Of a stretch of DNA of 64,000 bases, positions 34,203-45,800 are shown piece by piece. The DNA lies in contig JAKQEE010000416.1 in the NCBI GenBank assembly GCA_029558635.1, forward strand, positions 124,001 through 188,000. Direction: 5' to 3'. The notes below the pieces were generated by a model, which made no database searches, was not told the DNA's origin, and saw nothing but the letters and a program-made list of their open reading frames with translations. The position numbers and the translations under genes are program-made. Within the stretch, counting starts at the first letter, position 1. Each line of letters opens with the position of its first letter. The DNA comes from Pseudomonadota bacterium (lineage in GTDB: Bacteria > Pseudomonadota > Alphaproteobacteria > Micavibrionales > Micavibrionaceae).

Positions 34203-35897
34203 TCAGCGGGCGCCGATGTTCTCCTGGGCCAGAAGGTCTTTCTTGGACAATTTGCCGATCATGGTTTTGGGCAAAGGCTCATCGCGGAACTCGAAATGGC
34301 GGGGCATCTCGATGGGGGAAATCTTTTCCTTCAGGAATTCGCGCAGATCCTCCTCATTCAGGCTGCGGCCTTCCTTGGCCTTGATCCATGCCTTCGGAAC
34401 TTCGCCGCGGTGCGGATCCTTGATTCCCGCCACCACACATTCCTCGACGGATGGATGCTTGTAAATCGCCTCTTCAATAACACGCGGATAGACATTATAT
34501 CCGTTGACCAGAATCAAATCCTTGATCCGGTCGACGATAAACAGATATCCGTCTTCGTCAAATTCGGCCACATCACCGGTTTTGAGAAAACCATCGACCA
34601 TGACTTTTTCGGTTTCGTCGGGCCTACGCCAGTATCCTTTCATCACCTGCTGCCCCTTGATCCGGATTTCACCGCGCTGGTGTGGTTGTTCGATCAGAGC
34701 GCCTGTCTCGGTATCGTGCAACTCGATGAATGTTCCCGGAAAAGGCAATCCGATAGAGCCCGACTTGTTGGCACCCTCAATCGGGTTGGCGCAAGCCACA
34801 GGAGATGTCTCGGTCAAGCCGTACCCCTCGACTAAAACACATCCGGTCTCGGCCTCGAATGCGCGTTTAACCTCTACGGGTAACGGCGCACCGCCTGAAA
34901 TACAGTACCGCAAAGATGTCAGATCGTACTTCTTCAAGTTCGGATGAGTGTTGATGGCATTGTAGATCGCAGGAACAGCCGGAAAGAAGTGCGGACGTTG
35001 CTCGTTGATAAGCTCCAGCGTTTCATCAAGGTTGAATTTGGGCGACGCGATAATTTCAAACCCGCATTTGACACTGAGGTTGAGAACTGTAGTCATGGCG
35101 AACACATGAAAAAACGGAATGACGGCGAGCATTTTTTCTTCGCCGTAATGGATGTCGTAGAACCAGCGGATGGATTGCTCGACATTGGCCGTCAAATTGG
35201 CATGGGTCAGCATGGCCCCTTTGGGAATGCCCGTTGTCCCACCCGTATATTGCAGCAGGGCAACGTCGTTATGAACATCAATGGGGGGAGGAGTAAATAA
35301 CCCGTCATTGGCAATCAAACGGGAAAAGGGCAGATTGCGGTCGTCATTCCTGACAACGGCGATATCCGATTTTTTAACGAATGGAAAAAGGAAGTTTTTG
35401 GGAAAAGGCAGGGACTTGGCAAAGGAACACACGATAATCTGGTTCAGTCTTGTGCAATGCAGCATCTTTTCCAGTTTGTCGTAAATGATCTTCAGGTCGA
35501 CTGTCACCATATAGTCGGTCTGACTATCTTCGATCTGTTTCGCCAGCTCGTCTTCGGCATAAAGAGGGTTGTAATTGACAATGGTCGCACCGGTTTTGGC
35601 GATGGCATAGTATGCAATAAGGTAATAGGGGCAATTCGGCAAACACAACCCTACCTTGACTCCCTTTTCGACCCCGTGATCGTGCAGACCCTTGGCCATC
35701 CGGTCTACAAGACTCCCGATTTCCTCCCATGTCCACCTCTTGCCCATGAAGAAAAAAGCAGGTTTATGCGGAAATTTTTTGCGCGTAATTTCCAGATAAT
35801 TATAGATCGGGCCAGACCAGAGTTCGCCATTCCCGTGTATGTTCCATTGAACTTTTGAAGGATAGGAAGAATCCCAGAAATTCTGTGTTTTTTGCAC
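34203..35897 (-). CDS. fadD: long-chain fatty-acid-CoA ligase
   Basis: Activates fatty acids to acyl-CoA through an acyl-AMP intermediate, at the inner face of the membrane. It has 564 residues from a GTG start, with AAGGA eight bases before it. The AMP-binding P-loop YTGGTTGIPKGAML, the adenine motif GYGLTETSP, the ribose motif TGDVAEFDEDGYL and the hinge DRIKDLILVNGYNVYP are all present, and the C-terminal catalytic Lys falls in PKTMIGKLSKKDL. Chain-length preference cannot be read from the sequence. It is convergent with pheT and divergent from the cold-shock gene. Confidence 0.93.
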   Translation of the reverse strand: MQKTQNFWDSSYPSKVQWNIHGNGELWSGPIYNYLEITRKKFPHKPAFFFMGKRWTWEEIGSLVDRMAKGLHDHGVEKGVKVGLCLPNCPYYLIAYYAIAKTGATIVNYNPLYAEDELAKQIEDSQTDYMVTVDLKIIYDKLEKMLHCTRLNQIIVCSFAKSLPFPKNFLFPFVKKSDIAVVRNDDRNLPFSRLIANDGLFTPPPIDVHNDVALLQYTGGTTGIPKGAMLTHANLTANVEQSIRWFYDIHYGEEKMLAVIPFFHVFAMTTVLNLSVKCGFEIIASPKFNLDETLELINEQRPHFFPAVPAIYNAINTHPNLKKYDLTSLRYCISGGAPLPVEVKRAFEAETGCVLVEGYGLTETSPVACANPIEGANKSGSIGLPFPGTFIELHDTETGALIEQPHQRGEIRIKGQQVMKGYWRRPDETEKVMVDGFLKTGDVAEFDEDGYLFIVDRIKDLILVNGYNVYPRVIEEAIYKHPSVEECVVAGIKDPHRGEVPKAWIKAKEGRSLNEEDLREFLKEKISPIEMPRHFEFRDEPLPKTMIGKLSKKDLLAQENIGAR

Positions 35898-36091
35898 CCT
35901 TGGTTTCCTTATATGAAAAAAGAAGAAAATCTATCTGATAATTTTAGCATCAAATTGCAGCAAAGTCATGGTACGCTGCAATAAGAAGTCGATAAAGACA
36001 TAAGCTGAGCGCAACATTTAAAGTCTGGACGCTGTACTTTAGTTCATATTATATTATATTCAGAAGATTTTGATCAGGGCAAAAATTAAGA

Positions 36092-36613
36092 ATGAACAGC
36101 AATACTGAATCCGCATTTCAATCTGGGGTAATTGAGTCAAAAGCGAAACTGAAATGGTTTAATGCTGCAAAGGGGTTCGGATTCGTGATTCCCGAAGTCG
36201 ATCCCGTTGATGCTTTTTTGCACATTACCCAATTGCAAAGACTGGGCGTTCATGGATTGGGCGAAGGGGCGGAGATTCTATGCCGTGTCGAATACGGTGA
36301 AAAAGGGGCTTCCGTGTTGGAAGTGATTAGCGTTCTCAACCCTGGATCCTGTTCCAGCGATACGGTTGTCTATGATCCCGAACAGCTGGATGGCGCCTAC
36401 CGCACCAAAGGCATCGTCAAACTTTATGCCGAAGAAAAGGGTTACGGGTTCATCACGCCGGACGACGGAATGAAAGACATATTTGTGCATAAATCTTGCT
36501 TGGATAAAGCATCCATTGAAATGATCTATCCTGGTCAGCGTGTAAGAGTTTCTTTCAAAGTGGCCGAGAAGGGACGCGAGGCAACGGAAATCTCGATCGA
36601 TGGAGATATCTGA
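36092..36613 (+). CDS. protein with two cold-shock domains
   Basis: 173 residues forming two cold-shock (OB-fold) domains in tandem, about 17-80 and 105-170. Each keeps its RNA-binding motifs: KGFGFVIP with DAFLH in the first and KGYGFITP with DIFVHKS in the second. A 20-residue linker with a Cys separates them. Double-CSD proteins are typical of alphaproteobacteria and act as RNA chaperones in cold or stationary phase. The 194-bp upstream region is very AT-rich (CATATTATATTATATTC) and probably holds the promoter and leader, but I could not fix boxes. Confidence 0.93.
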   Translation: MNSNTESAFQSGVIESKAKLKWFNAAKGFGFVIPEVDPVDAFLHITQLQRLGVHGLGEGAEILCRVEYGEKGASVLEVISVLNPGSCSSDTVVYDPEQLDGAYRTKGIVKLYAEEKGYGFITPDDGMKDIFVHKSCLDKASIEMIYPGQRVRVSFKVAEKGREATEISIDGDI

Positions 36614-36704
36614 CCTCTCTTTTGTGCAAGGCACTCCCCCTTGATTTTCTCTGGGATATCATGTTTTCTCGCTGTTACCAGCAACGGTGTCCAAGGAGTC
36701 GGTC

Positions 36705-39700
36705 GTGTCGACAGCTAAGAAAAACAAAACCAAAACTTCCCCCAAAAAACAAAGCGAAAAGCAAAGTGAATTTACAAAAATCTTTAGCGGATCTCTGCGC
36801 GAGAGTGATCGGCAGAGTGTAGGGGAGCAATTGCTCGGCCAGATTATTTCTCACCATGAAAAACTCTCTGCAAAGCATAAAACCGGCCAGATTCATATTG
36901 AAGTTTGCAATCCTACCGAAGTCTCGCATGGTTGGTTTGGACTTCATACAGTTATCAATCTCGTTTCCGACGACATGGTTTTCCTGATTGATTCGGTGAC
37001 GGCCTATATCTCGGAAAAGTCCTACCTGATCGAACAGATTTTCCACCCGCACATCTATTCCCGCAAAGGCAAGGCGGGCAAAATCGAATATGTGGAAAAA
37101 CGTCAGGCGGTCGAAGAGCACCTGCAGGCCCAAACCCACATGTATATCCAGTTGAATCGCCGTCTGACTGAAACGCAGATGATCGAACTGGATGTAGAAC
37201 TTAGAAAAATTGTGTCCGATGTCCGCCTGTCCACGCGCGACTGGAGACAGATGAAAACTCATCTTCACCAGACCAAGGAAGATCTGGAACCGTTGAGAAA
37301 TCAGGACCCGTTGTTCTTTGGCGAATGCAAACAGTTTTTGCAATACGTCCATGATGACAACTTCACTCTGCTGGGGTGTCGTGATTACCGCGTGACCGGA
37401 AAAGGAAAAGAGAAGAAGCTCAAAATTGTCGAAGGTTCCGGCCTCGGTCTGTTCAGTGCGGACCGCCTGAAAGAATTTTTGTCCGATGTTGATTACAACC
37501 AGTTTCTGATGAATCTGGATGCCCGCAAGAATTTCCCGCAGCTCTTCGTAACCAAACTTGTTAAAAAATCTCCCGTGCACCGTCGCGTGCCGGTTGATGT
37601 TATCGTTGTCCGTCAGTTTAATGACAAGGAAGAGCTGACCGGCGAGACGCATTATATCGGCCTGTTTACGTCGGTCACGTACTCGCGTGGCATCGCGACG
37701 GTTCCTTACCTGTGGTACAAAGTTGACCACGTTCTAAAACGTGCGGGTTTTGAATCGGGCGAGCACAGTGAACGCGCTTTGCGTCACATTCTTGAAAAAT
37801 ACCCGCGTGACGAACTCTTTCAGATTTCCGAAGACAAACTTTATACCGCCTGTATGGATATCCTGCGCCTGCAGGAACGCCCGCGCATTTCGCTTTTTGT
37901 GCGCCCCGACCCGTTTGGCCGGACCATGTCTTGTCTGGTATATATTCCGCGTGACCGTTACGATACGCGCATTCGCATCCGCTTCAGTATGATTCTGGAA
38001 GAGGAAATGAACGCCGAATTCATCGGATTCCAGTCGGCGGTGGATGATTCACCGCTGGTGCGAACCAGCTTTACCCTGACTTGCGCGCCGGATATGAAAC
38101 ACGATTACAATCTGGCCAGAATTGAAAAACGCCTGCAACAGGAGGGCCAGAACTGGGCGGAACGCCTGAACGATATGCTGGTGGAACGTCTTGAAAACGA
38201 AGATGAAGCCGCCGATCTCGCCTACAAATATGCGAACGCTTTTCCGGTGGGATATCAGGAAGCCCACCAGACGCGTCAGGCCGTGCACGATATTGTGCGC
38301 ATCGAAAACGTTCTGCAAAGCGGAGATGCCGATGCCGATTTGTTTAAACCTTACGATTCCGGAACCGACCGCGTCTCGCTCAAAATCTACTCTCCAAAAG
38401 ATCCGGTATCTCTGTCGGATATTCTGCCGATCCTTGAAAATATGGGATTAAGGGTTGAAGCCGAATACCCCTACCAGATTTGGCCGATGGGCGCCGAACA
38501 TGCTATCTGGATTCAGGATTTTCATGCCCGCATCGATGGCATGGCATCAAACAAAGTAGACAAAGCTTCGGTTCAGGCGGTTCGTGAGAACTTCAAGGAA
38601 TGCCTGAAAGGAATCTGGAATAAAAACATCGAAAATGACAGCCTGAACCGCTTGGTTCTGCTAGCCGATATGAAATGGCGCGATGTTAAAATTTTGCGCA
38701 CTTATGTGCGTTACATGCGCCAATCGCGCATTCCGTTCTCGCTGCCTTATATGGAACAGGCGGCAACCGACTATCCGCAAATCGCCAAATTGCTGATTGA
38801 TTATTTTTATGCGAAGTTTTCGACGGCAAAAGAAAAGAAACCTGCCAATCTGGCGGACACCATTGCGGCCAAAATCGAACAGGAACTCCAGAATGTGTCC
38901 TCGCTCGATCAGGACCGTGTGCTGCGCGCCTTGCTCGCAACCATGAAAGCCACTTTGCGCACCAACTTTTTCCAGATGGATCAAAGCGGAATGCTCAAAA
39001 GCTGGGTTTCGGTCAAACTCGACAGCGCGCAAGTGCCAAACATTCCCGATCCGCGCCCGTTCCGTGAAATATTTGTCTATTCACCAAGAATCGAAGGGGT
39101 TCACTTGCGTGGCGGGAAAATTGCCCGTGGGGGTCTGCGCTGGTCCGATCGTCACGAAGATTTCCGTGTTGAAGTTCTGGGCCTGATGAAGGCGCAACAG
39201 GTTAAAAACGCCGTGATCGTGCCGATGGGCGCGAAGGGCGGATTCGTCGTCAAGATGCCGCCGAAATCCGGCGGCCGTGAAGCGTATCAAGCCGAAGGGA
39301 TCGCCTGTTACCAGACCTTTATTCGCGGTCTTCTGGATATTACTGACAACCGTCTGGGCCAGAAAATTATCCCGCCGAAAGACGTGGTCCGTCTTGATGG
39401 CGATGACCCTTACCTCGTTGTTGCGGCGGATAAGGGAACGGCAACTTTCTCGGATATCGCCAACGCCATTTCCGCAGAGTATGGATTCTGGCTGGGCGAT
39501 GCTTTCGCCTCCGGCGGGTCTGTGGGCTACGATCACAAAAAAATGGGTATCACCGCACGTGGCGCGTGGGAATCGGTCAAACGCCATTTCCGTGAACTCA
39601 ACCATGACACCCAGACTCAGGAATTCGATTGCGTTGGTATCGGCGATATGGGCGGTGATGTATTCGGAAACGGTTTGTTGCGCTCGAAAAAAATCCGCAT

Positions 39701-41519
39701 GGTTGGTGCATTCAACCACATGCATATTTTCTGCGATCCAGCACCCGACACAGAAGAAACGTTCAAGGAGCGCGACCGCCTGTTCAAAGCCGTGAAAGGC
39801 TGGGGCGATTACGATACCGCAAAACTCTCGAAGGGTGGTCGCATTTATCTGCGCTCCGAAAAATCGTTGAAACTGACCCCTGAAATCCAGAAACGCTTCG
39901 ATCTTGAAAAAGACACGGTTTCCCCGAACGAACTGATTCAGGCGATGTTGAGGGCGCGCACGGATCTGTTGTTCTTCGGTGGTATCGGCACCTACATAAA
40001 ATCGACGAATGAAACCAATGCCGACGCAGGCGACCGCAGCAACGACGCGCTTCGCGTCAACGCAGCTGATATTCGCGCCAAAGTCATTGGCGAAGGCGCA
40101 AACTTGGCTGTAACCCAACGGGGCCGGATCGAGTTTGCTAAAAAAGGCGGACGTCTCAATACCGACTTTATTGACAATTCGGCAGGCGTGGACACATCCG
40201 ACCACGAGGTCAATATCAAAATCCTGCTTTCAGAAGTCGTTCGTGATCCGAAAGAAAAATTGACCCAGCCGACCCGCAATAAATTGCTGGCCGATATGAC
40301 GGGCGATATCGCGGAATTGGTATTGAAAGACAACTACCAGCAAACTCAGGCACTCTCGCTCTTGGAAATGACGTCGGCAGACCTGTTGACCGAACATGCC
40401 GAGTTTATGCGCTCGCTGGAACGCGCAGGGCTTCTCAACCGCAAGGTTGAATTCTTGCCGAATGACGAAGAGCTGGAAGAGCGGATGCGCATTCATAAAG
40501 GCCTGACGCGTCCTGAATTGTCGCTTCTGGTTTGCTACGGCAAGCTGACCTACACCAATGCGCTGCTGTCTTCAAAGTTGCCGGATGATCCGGACATGCT
40601 GGACTGGGTCGTCAGCTATTTTCCTGAAATCTTGCAGAAAAAGTACAAAAAACAAATCGAATCGCACCAACTGCGCCGTGAAATCATTGCGATGGCGGTC
40701 TCCAACAGCGTTGTCAACCGCTTGGGTCCAACCTTCATTCGCAAGGTCATGGATCGCACCGGTGCGGACGTGGCAACGGTGACATACGCCTATTTGATTG
40801 TTCGCGATGCCTTCGGGCTGAGAAACCTGTGGGCGGAACTTGAAGCGCAGGATAACAAGGTTCCGGCATCAGTCCAGCTTCGTGCCATGCTCAAAACGGT
40901 CAAACTGGCCGAACGCGAAACGTACTGGATTCTAACCAAACTGGGCCGCGAACTGCACCGCGGCAAGGATTCGGAATTCTTCTCGAAAGGTCTGCTGGAC
41001 CTTAAAAAGAATATCACCGCGATTTTGCCGAAAGATGTTCGCGCCAACTACGATATGCGTGTGGACGAATGGGTTTCGAACGGCCTGCCTGAAAAGCTGG
41101 CCAAAGAAGTGGCGATGCTGCCGCTGCTCGGCTCGGCGTTCGATATCCTGCAAATTGCCCACGCCCGCAAAATTGAAATCAGGAAAGTGGCGCAAGTATA
41201 CTTCTCGCTCGGGTCCCTGTTCCGCTTTGAAAAACTGCGAACAAAAGTATTGGCTTTGGATGGTGATAATCCGCACATGGCCTTGGCTGCGGCGGGTATG
41301 GTTGACTCGCTCAATACCATTCAATCCGATATGACGGCGCATGTAATTCACGATCTTCCAGCGAAGGAACTGGGTCTGGACAGTGCCGAAAACTGGGTCG
41401 AGAGATATTGTCCGCGCGCCCGATTTGTATTGGAAACGATTGCCGACATGGAAAAATCGGGAAGCGCGGATATGGCGACGCTGGTCGTAATCGACCAGCA
41501 ACTCCGGACCTTACGCTAG
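36705..41519 (+). CDS. gdhB: NAD-specific glutamate dehydrogenase, large (GDH180-type)
   Basis: Deaminates glutamate to 2-oxoglutarate with NAD. 1604 residues from the GTG at 36705, which has AAGGAG six bases upstream; an earlier in-frame GTG lies before the ribosome site. Large GDHs have a long N-terminal regulatory part with ACT-like domains (about 1-700), the catalytic domain (about 700-1200) and a C-terminal extension. The substrate region shows RGGLRWSDRHEDFR followed by the catalytic-Lys stretch PMGAKGGFVVK; the NAD-binding part includes VGIGDMGGDVFGNGLL. This type is common in alphaproteobacteria. It overlaps the convergent MATE gene by nine bases. Confidence 0.96.
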   Translation: MSTAKKNKTKTSPKKQSEKQSEFTKIFSGSLRESDRQSVGEQLLGQIISHHEKLSAKHKTGQIHIEVCNPTEVSHGWFGLHTVINLVSDDMVFLIDSVTAYISEKSYLIEQIFHPHIYSRKGKAGKIEYVEKRQAVEEHLQAQTHMYIQLNRRLTETQMIELDVELRKIVSDVRLSTRDWRQMKTHLHQTKEDLEPLRNQDPLFFGECKQFLQYVHDDNFTLLGCRDYRVTGKGKEKKLKIVEGSGLGLFSADRLKEFLSDVDYNQFLMNLDARKNFPQLFVTKLVKKSPVHRRVPVDVIVVRQFNDKEELTGETHYIGLFTSVTYSRGIATVPYLWYKVDHVLKRAGFESGEHSERALRHILEKYPRDELFQISEDKLYTACMDILRLQERPRISLFVRPDPFGRTMSCLVYIPRDRYDTRIRIRFSMILEEEMNAEFIGFQSAVDDSPLVRTSFTLTCAPDMKHDYNLARIEKRLQQEGQNWAERLNDMLVERLENEDEAADLAYKYANAFPVGYQEAHQTRQAVHDIVRIENVLQSGDADADLFKPYDSGTDRVSLKIYSPKDPVSLSDILPILENMGLRVEAEYPYQIWPMGAEHAIWIQDFHARIDGMASNKVDKASVQAVRENFKECLKGIWNKNIENDSLNRLVLLADMKWRDVKILRTYVRYMRQSRIPFSLPYMEQAATDYPQIAKLLIDYFYAKFSTAKEKKPANLADTIAAKIEQELQNVSSLDQDRVLRALLATMKATLRTNFFQMDQSGMLKSWVSVKLDSAQVPNIPDPRPFREIFVYSPRIEGVHLRGGKIARGGLRWSDRHEDFRVEVLGLMKAQQVKNAVIVPMGAKGGFVVKMPPKSGGREAYQAEGIACYQTFIRGLLDITDNRLGQKIIPPKDVVRLDGDDPYLVVAADKGTATFSDIANAISAEYGFWLGDAFASGGSVGYDHKKMGITARGAWESVKRHFRELNHDTQTQEFDCVGIGDMGGDVFGNGLLRSKKIRMVGAFNHMHIFCDPAPDTEETFKERDRLFKAVKGWGDYDTAKLSKGGRIYLRSEKSLKLTPEIQKRFDLEKDTVSPNELIQAMLRARTDLLFFGGIGTYIKSTNETNADAGDRSNDALRVNAADIRAKVIGEGANLAVTQRGRIEFAKKGGRLNTDFIDNSAGVDTSDHEVNIKILLSEVVRDPKEKLTQPTRNKLLADMTGDIAELVLKDNYQQTQALSLLEMTSADLLTEHAEFMRSLERAGLLNRKVEFLPNDEELEERMRIHKGLTRPELSLLVCYGKLTYTNALLSSKLPDDPDMLDWVVSYFPEILQKKYKKQIESHQLRREIIAMAVSNSVVNRLGPTFIRKVMDRTGADVATVTYAYLIVRDAFGLRNLWAELEAQDNKVPASVQLRAMLKTVKLAERETYWILTKLGRELHRGKDSEFFSKGLLDLKKNITAILPKDVRANYDMRVDEWVSNGLPEKLAKEVAMLPLLGSAFDILQIAHARKIEIRKVAQVYFSLGSLFRFEKLRTKVLALDGDNPHMALAAAGMVDSLNTIQSDMTAHVIHDLPAKELGLDSAENWVERYCPRARFVLETIADMEKSGSADMATLVVIDQQLRTLR

Positions 41520-42869
41520 TTTCGAAGCATGGTGGCCGATGCGCCGCCATGCCCAGAAATGGAATCCGACACCGGTGATGACATTGACCGCTGCAATGGC
41601 AATGAACACGCCCATTGCACCGGCAAGATCATATCCGACCATCGTCGCAGGAATCATAATGACAATCAGCTTCAGGAAAAGAAGGCCCGAAGAAATTTGC
41701 GGCTTACCCATAGCGTTGAAAGCCGACCCCCAGCTATGGGTCAGATTGCCAAGCGGATAGGACAAGGGAACAATCATCAGAAACAGAACCAGATAATGGT
41801 GCAACACGGACTCGGTTGAAAACAAATCGGCAATCTGGGATGAAAACCCGACCAACAAAGCCGCCATCACCACCGACCATAAAACGGAAAAGATCAAGGC
41901 TTCCCTCACGGCGGTTTTAACGCGGTCGACATTTTTGGCGCCCCAGTTTTGTCCGACCAGTGGCGCCATCCCGATGGAGAGTGCCATCATAACAACGAGC
42001 GTAAGGGCTTCGATTCGTGTTGCCGCTCCGAACGCGGCCACCGCCGCCGGACCTGTCTTGGACAAAAGACCGGTGATGGTTGAATTCACAAAGGACGGCA
42101 ACATGCTGGTAATCCCCACCGGCAGTCCGATAATCAAAAGACGTTTACACGAATCCCCGAATTTGTGCCAGTTACGCAGATGCTCGAAATCAAACAGTTC
42201 GCGCCGGTACATCACGTAAAATCCGGCGAGCATTGCACAAAAATTGGCAATAACGGTCGAAATGGCCGCGCCAAATAATTCGAGCCGGGGAAACCCGAAT
42301 AACCCGAAAATCAGGATCGGATCGACAATCATATTGGCAACAGCTGCCACCGTCATAATAATGGCGGGAACGACGGCATCCCCCGATGCGCGAAGTGCAG
42401 CATTGCCAACCACCGGCATACTGACAAAAAAAGTCCCAAGAAAATAAGGAAACATAAAAGACCGGATCATTTCCAATTCTTTTTCATCTGCGCCCATGGC
42501 GCCAAACAAAGGATTGAGAAACGGAATGCCGATTATCGCGGCAACCACACTGATCCCAAGAACCAGAACAATAGCATGCGATGTCACGCGCTTGATGGTC
42601 TCGAATTCCTTCGCGCCGATCAAACGCGAAATCACGGAAGAGGTAGCAACCCCCATTCCGATAAACAGCGAGAAAATCCCGTATGTTATAGGAAACGTAT
42701 AACTGATGGCCGCGAGATGGTCCGTCCCCAACAACGAAATGTAATAAGCATCAACCAATTGAAAACTGATAATCGCCAGAATGCCCCAGATCATCGGAAT
42801 GGTCAGTCGGATCAAATGGCGGCGGACGGACCCTTCGGTCAAATCCCTTTTGGAAGAAGAATGGCTCAT
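41511..42869 (-). CDS. MATE family efflux transporter
   Basis: 452 residues with twelve predicted membrane helices in two six-helix halves, the MATE layout (multidrug or metabolite export driven by H+ or Na+). The N-terminal RHLIRLTIPMIWGILAIISFQLVDAYYIS helix and the inner GAAVSTVIAN-like segment are typical. The start is 14 bp after the RND permease gene, so it is the third gene of an adaptor-permease-MATE operon. Substrates are unknown. The nine-base convergent overlap with gdhB may couple the ends of the two transcripts. Confidence 0.92.
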   Translation of the reverse strand: MSHSSSKRDLTEGSVRRHLIRLTIPMIWGILAIISFQLVDAYYISLLGTDHLAAISYTFPITYGIFSLFIGMGVATSSVISRLIGAKEFETIKRVTSHAIVLVLGISVVAAIIGIPFLNPLFGAMGADEKELEMIRSFMFPYFLGTFFVSMPVVGNAALRASGDAVVPAIIMTVAAVANMIVDPILIFGLFGFPRLELFGAAISTVIANFCAMLAGFYVMYRRELFDFEHLRNWHKFGDSCKRLLIIGLPVGITSMLPSFVNSTITGLLSKTGPAAVAAFGAATRIEALTLVVMMALSIGMAPLVGQNWGAKNVDRVKTAVREALIFSVLWSVVMAALLVGFSSQIADLFSTESVLHHYLVLFLMIVPLSYPLGNLTHSWGSAFNAMGKPQISSGLLFLKLIVIMIPATMVGYDLAGAMGVFIAIAAVNVITGVGFHFWAWRRIGHHASKLA

Positions 42870-42883
42870 GTCGTTCAGTTTTT

Positions 42884-45800
42884 TTACTGTGGGTTGGAAG
42901 TTTCGAGAGCTTTGAGTTCGGCTTCAAGCTTGCGGCCCGTATATTCCGGCGATTTTGTATTTTTGGCAAACAATGAATAGAATGTCGGAACAACAAACAG
43001 TGTGAAGAAAGTTGAGAAGATCACACCGCTGAAAATTACGATCCCGATGGGAAAGCGGCTTTCTGCTCCGGCACCACTGGCCAGAATCAGGGGAACCGCC
43101 CCTGCGGCCGAGGCAACGGATGTCATCACAATCGGACGCAAACGGGTGAGAGATGCTTTTTTAAGGGCCTCATAAAATTCTAACCCCTCATCGCGCAACT
43201 GGTTGGCAAATTCGACAATCAGAATTCCGTTCTTGGCCGCAAGCCCCACCAACATGATAAGACCGATCTGGGTATAGATATTGAGTGTCGCACCGGACAG
43301 GAACAACCCCCACAACGCCCCGACAATCGCCAATGGCACGGCCATCATGATGACGAACGGGTGAATCCAGTTCTCGAACTGCGCGGCCAGAAACAGATAG
43401 ACGGCAAGAATTGCAAACCCGAAAGTCAGATAAATCGCAAATCCGCTTTCTTTGAATTCACGTGACTCGCCTTTGTAATCAAAGCGTGCATCGGCCGGCA
43501 AAACCGATTTGGCCGTGGTCTCAAGATAGGACAGAGCATCGCCCAACGTATAACCTGGGGCAAGGCTCGCCGAAATCGTGATGGACCGCATCCGGTTATA
43601 ACGGTTCAGCTCGCCCGAATTGGCAGTTTCCTTGAACGAAATGAGGTTCGAAAGCGGAATCAGATCATTTGTGCGGGTGGAACGGACATAGATGTTGGTC
43701 ATGTCCATCGGTTTGACGCGATCTTCGTCTTGCCCCTGAAGGATCACGTCATATTGTTCGCCGTCCTCGATATAATTCGTGACCTGCAACGATCCCATAA
43801 AAATCTGGAGAGTATTGCCGATATCCTCGACACTGACGCCAAGATCTGCAGCACGGTCGCGGTTAATCTCGATCCGCAGTTGCGGCTTGGTTTCTTTGTA
43901 ATCCCAATCAACGTTTCTGAGTCTGTCATTTTTTTTGATCTCGGGCATCAACAAATCGCGCCAATGGGCCAGCTCGGCATAATCCGTACCCAGAATAACG
44001 AATTGCACAGGCGAAGAAAACCCACCCTGACCGAGTGATCCAGGCTCGATAGGAAATGCCATGACGCCGGGAATGCCCATGAATTCCTGAAACAGACCGG
44101 GCGTTCCCTTCATGAAGTCACCCCAGATGATTTGGCTGACGGCACGCTCGCGCTGGCTCCACGGCTCCAGCAAGATAAAAGAGAACGCTGAGTTCACAAC
44201 GCCGGTCGAAGAAAAACTTCCCGGAACGATGGTCACAACACCGCGCGCTTCGCCTGTGCCCTCATTGTTATTGAGCGGACCGGACGGCAAAAGTTTCTGG
44301 AGTTTGGATTCCACAACGGAAACTTGCCGCTTGGTATATTCAAGCGAAGCCCCTTCTGGTGCTTTGATAAAGGCCAGAAAATATCCGCGGTCTTCCTTGG
44401 GCGCATATTCGGACGAAATGAAATGAACCAGCCCCGCTCCGAATGCCAGCATCAGAAACAGGAAGGCAATCACCCACAATGGTTTTTTGAAAAAATAATC
44501 GAGTGCCGATACATATTTCCCGCCCATCCGGTCGAGAAAACGGTTGACCGTATCGGTCACGAAATTGGTTTTGTGATGACCGTCCGCATCAAGTTTCGGT
44601 TTTTTCAAAATCTGCGAACACAACATCGGCGACAGCGACAAAGCCGTAAACGCCGAAAAAGAAATAGCCCCGATAATTGCCCACGAAAACTCGGTAAATA
44701 ACCGTCCCGAATTGCCGGGCATCAGGGAAACAGGCAGGAACACCGCCACCAGAACGAGCGTGGTCGCAATCACCGCAAATGCAACCTGATTGGTGCCGAT
44801 CTGGGCTGAAGCCAGTGACGGCGCGCCGCGCTCGATCCGCTTATAAACATTCTCCAAAACCACAATCGCATCATCCACCACCAGACCGATGGCCAGAACA
44901 AGAGCGAGGAGTGTCAGAAGGTTGATCGAGAACCCAAGGGCCCAAAGAACGGTAAACGCTCCGATCAGGGAAACGGGAATGGCCACCGCCGGAATGATGG
45001 TCGCCCGCAAATCCCCAAGGAACAGCCAGATCACAAAAATAACAAGAAGCAACGTAATGCCGATGGTGAAATAAACCTCATGAACCGATTCCTCAATAAA
45101 GATACCGGAATCAAATGCGGTTTCCATGATGATGTCTTTGGGAAGCGTTGCCTTGATCTTTTCCATCTCGGCCTTGACGCCGCGGATCACATCGAGCGTA
45201 TTTGCATTCGATTGCTTGACAATCCCCAGACCGATGGACGCCGTGCCGTTATAATGAAGCTCGGTCCGCTCGTTCTCTGCCCCGCGTTCGACTTTGGCGA
45301 CATCTTTCAGGCGAACGGGATACCCGTCTTTGCCACGCTTGATAACCAGATTGCCGAAATCGGCCACGGTGTTATAAACGCGGTTAACGCGCACCGAAAA
45401 TTCGCGGTCGAGCGATTCAATCCGTCCCGCAGGCAACTCGATATTCTCTGAAAGCAGAGCACGTTGCACATCTGTGACGGTCAATCCGCGAGCCGCCAGC
45501 CCCACGCGGTCAAGCCAGATGCGCATGGCATAACGACGTTCACCGCCGATCTGCACGCGCGATACGCCATCCACCACCGAAAGCCGATCCTTCACATAGC
45601 GCGTGGCGTAATCGGTGAGCGCCAACCCATCGCGCATCGGTGACCTGAACGAAATCCAGAACAACGCGCGCGTATTGGCATCGACTTTTGAGATTTGCGG
45701 TGAATCGACTTCATCGGGCAACTTGCTCTGCACACGCTGCACACGGTCACGGACATCGTTGGCAGCTTCTTCAATATCCTTGTCCAGATTGAACTCGACC

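Noticed and set aside
36675-37730. 351-codon frame antisense to the gdhB start
   Set aside because: Covers the N-terminus of gdhB, with no recognisable protein features.
39081-40205. 374-codon open frame antisense to gdhB
   Set aside because: Lies inside the NAD-GDH catalytic region on the opposite strand, has no motif, and is explained by codon bias of the real gene.
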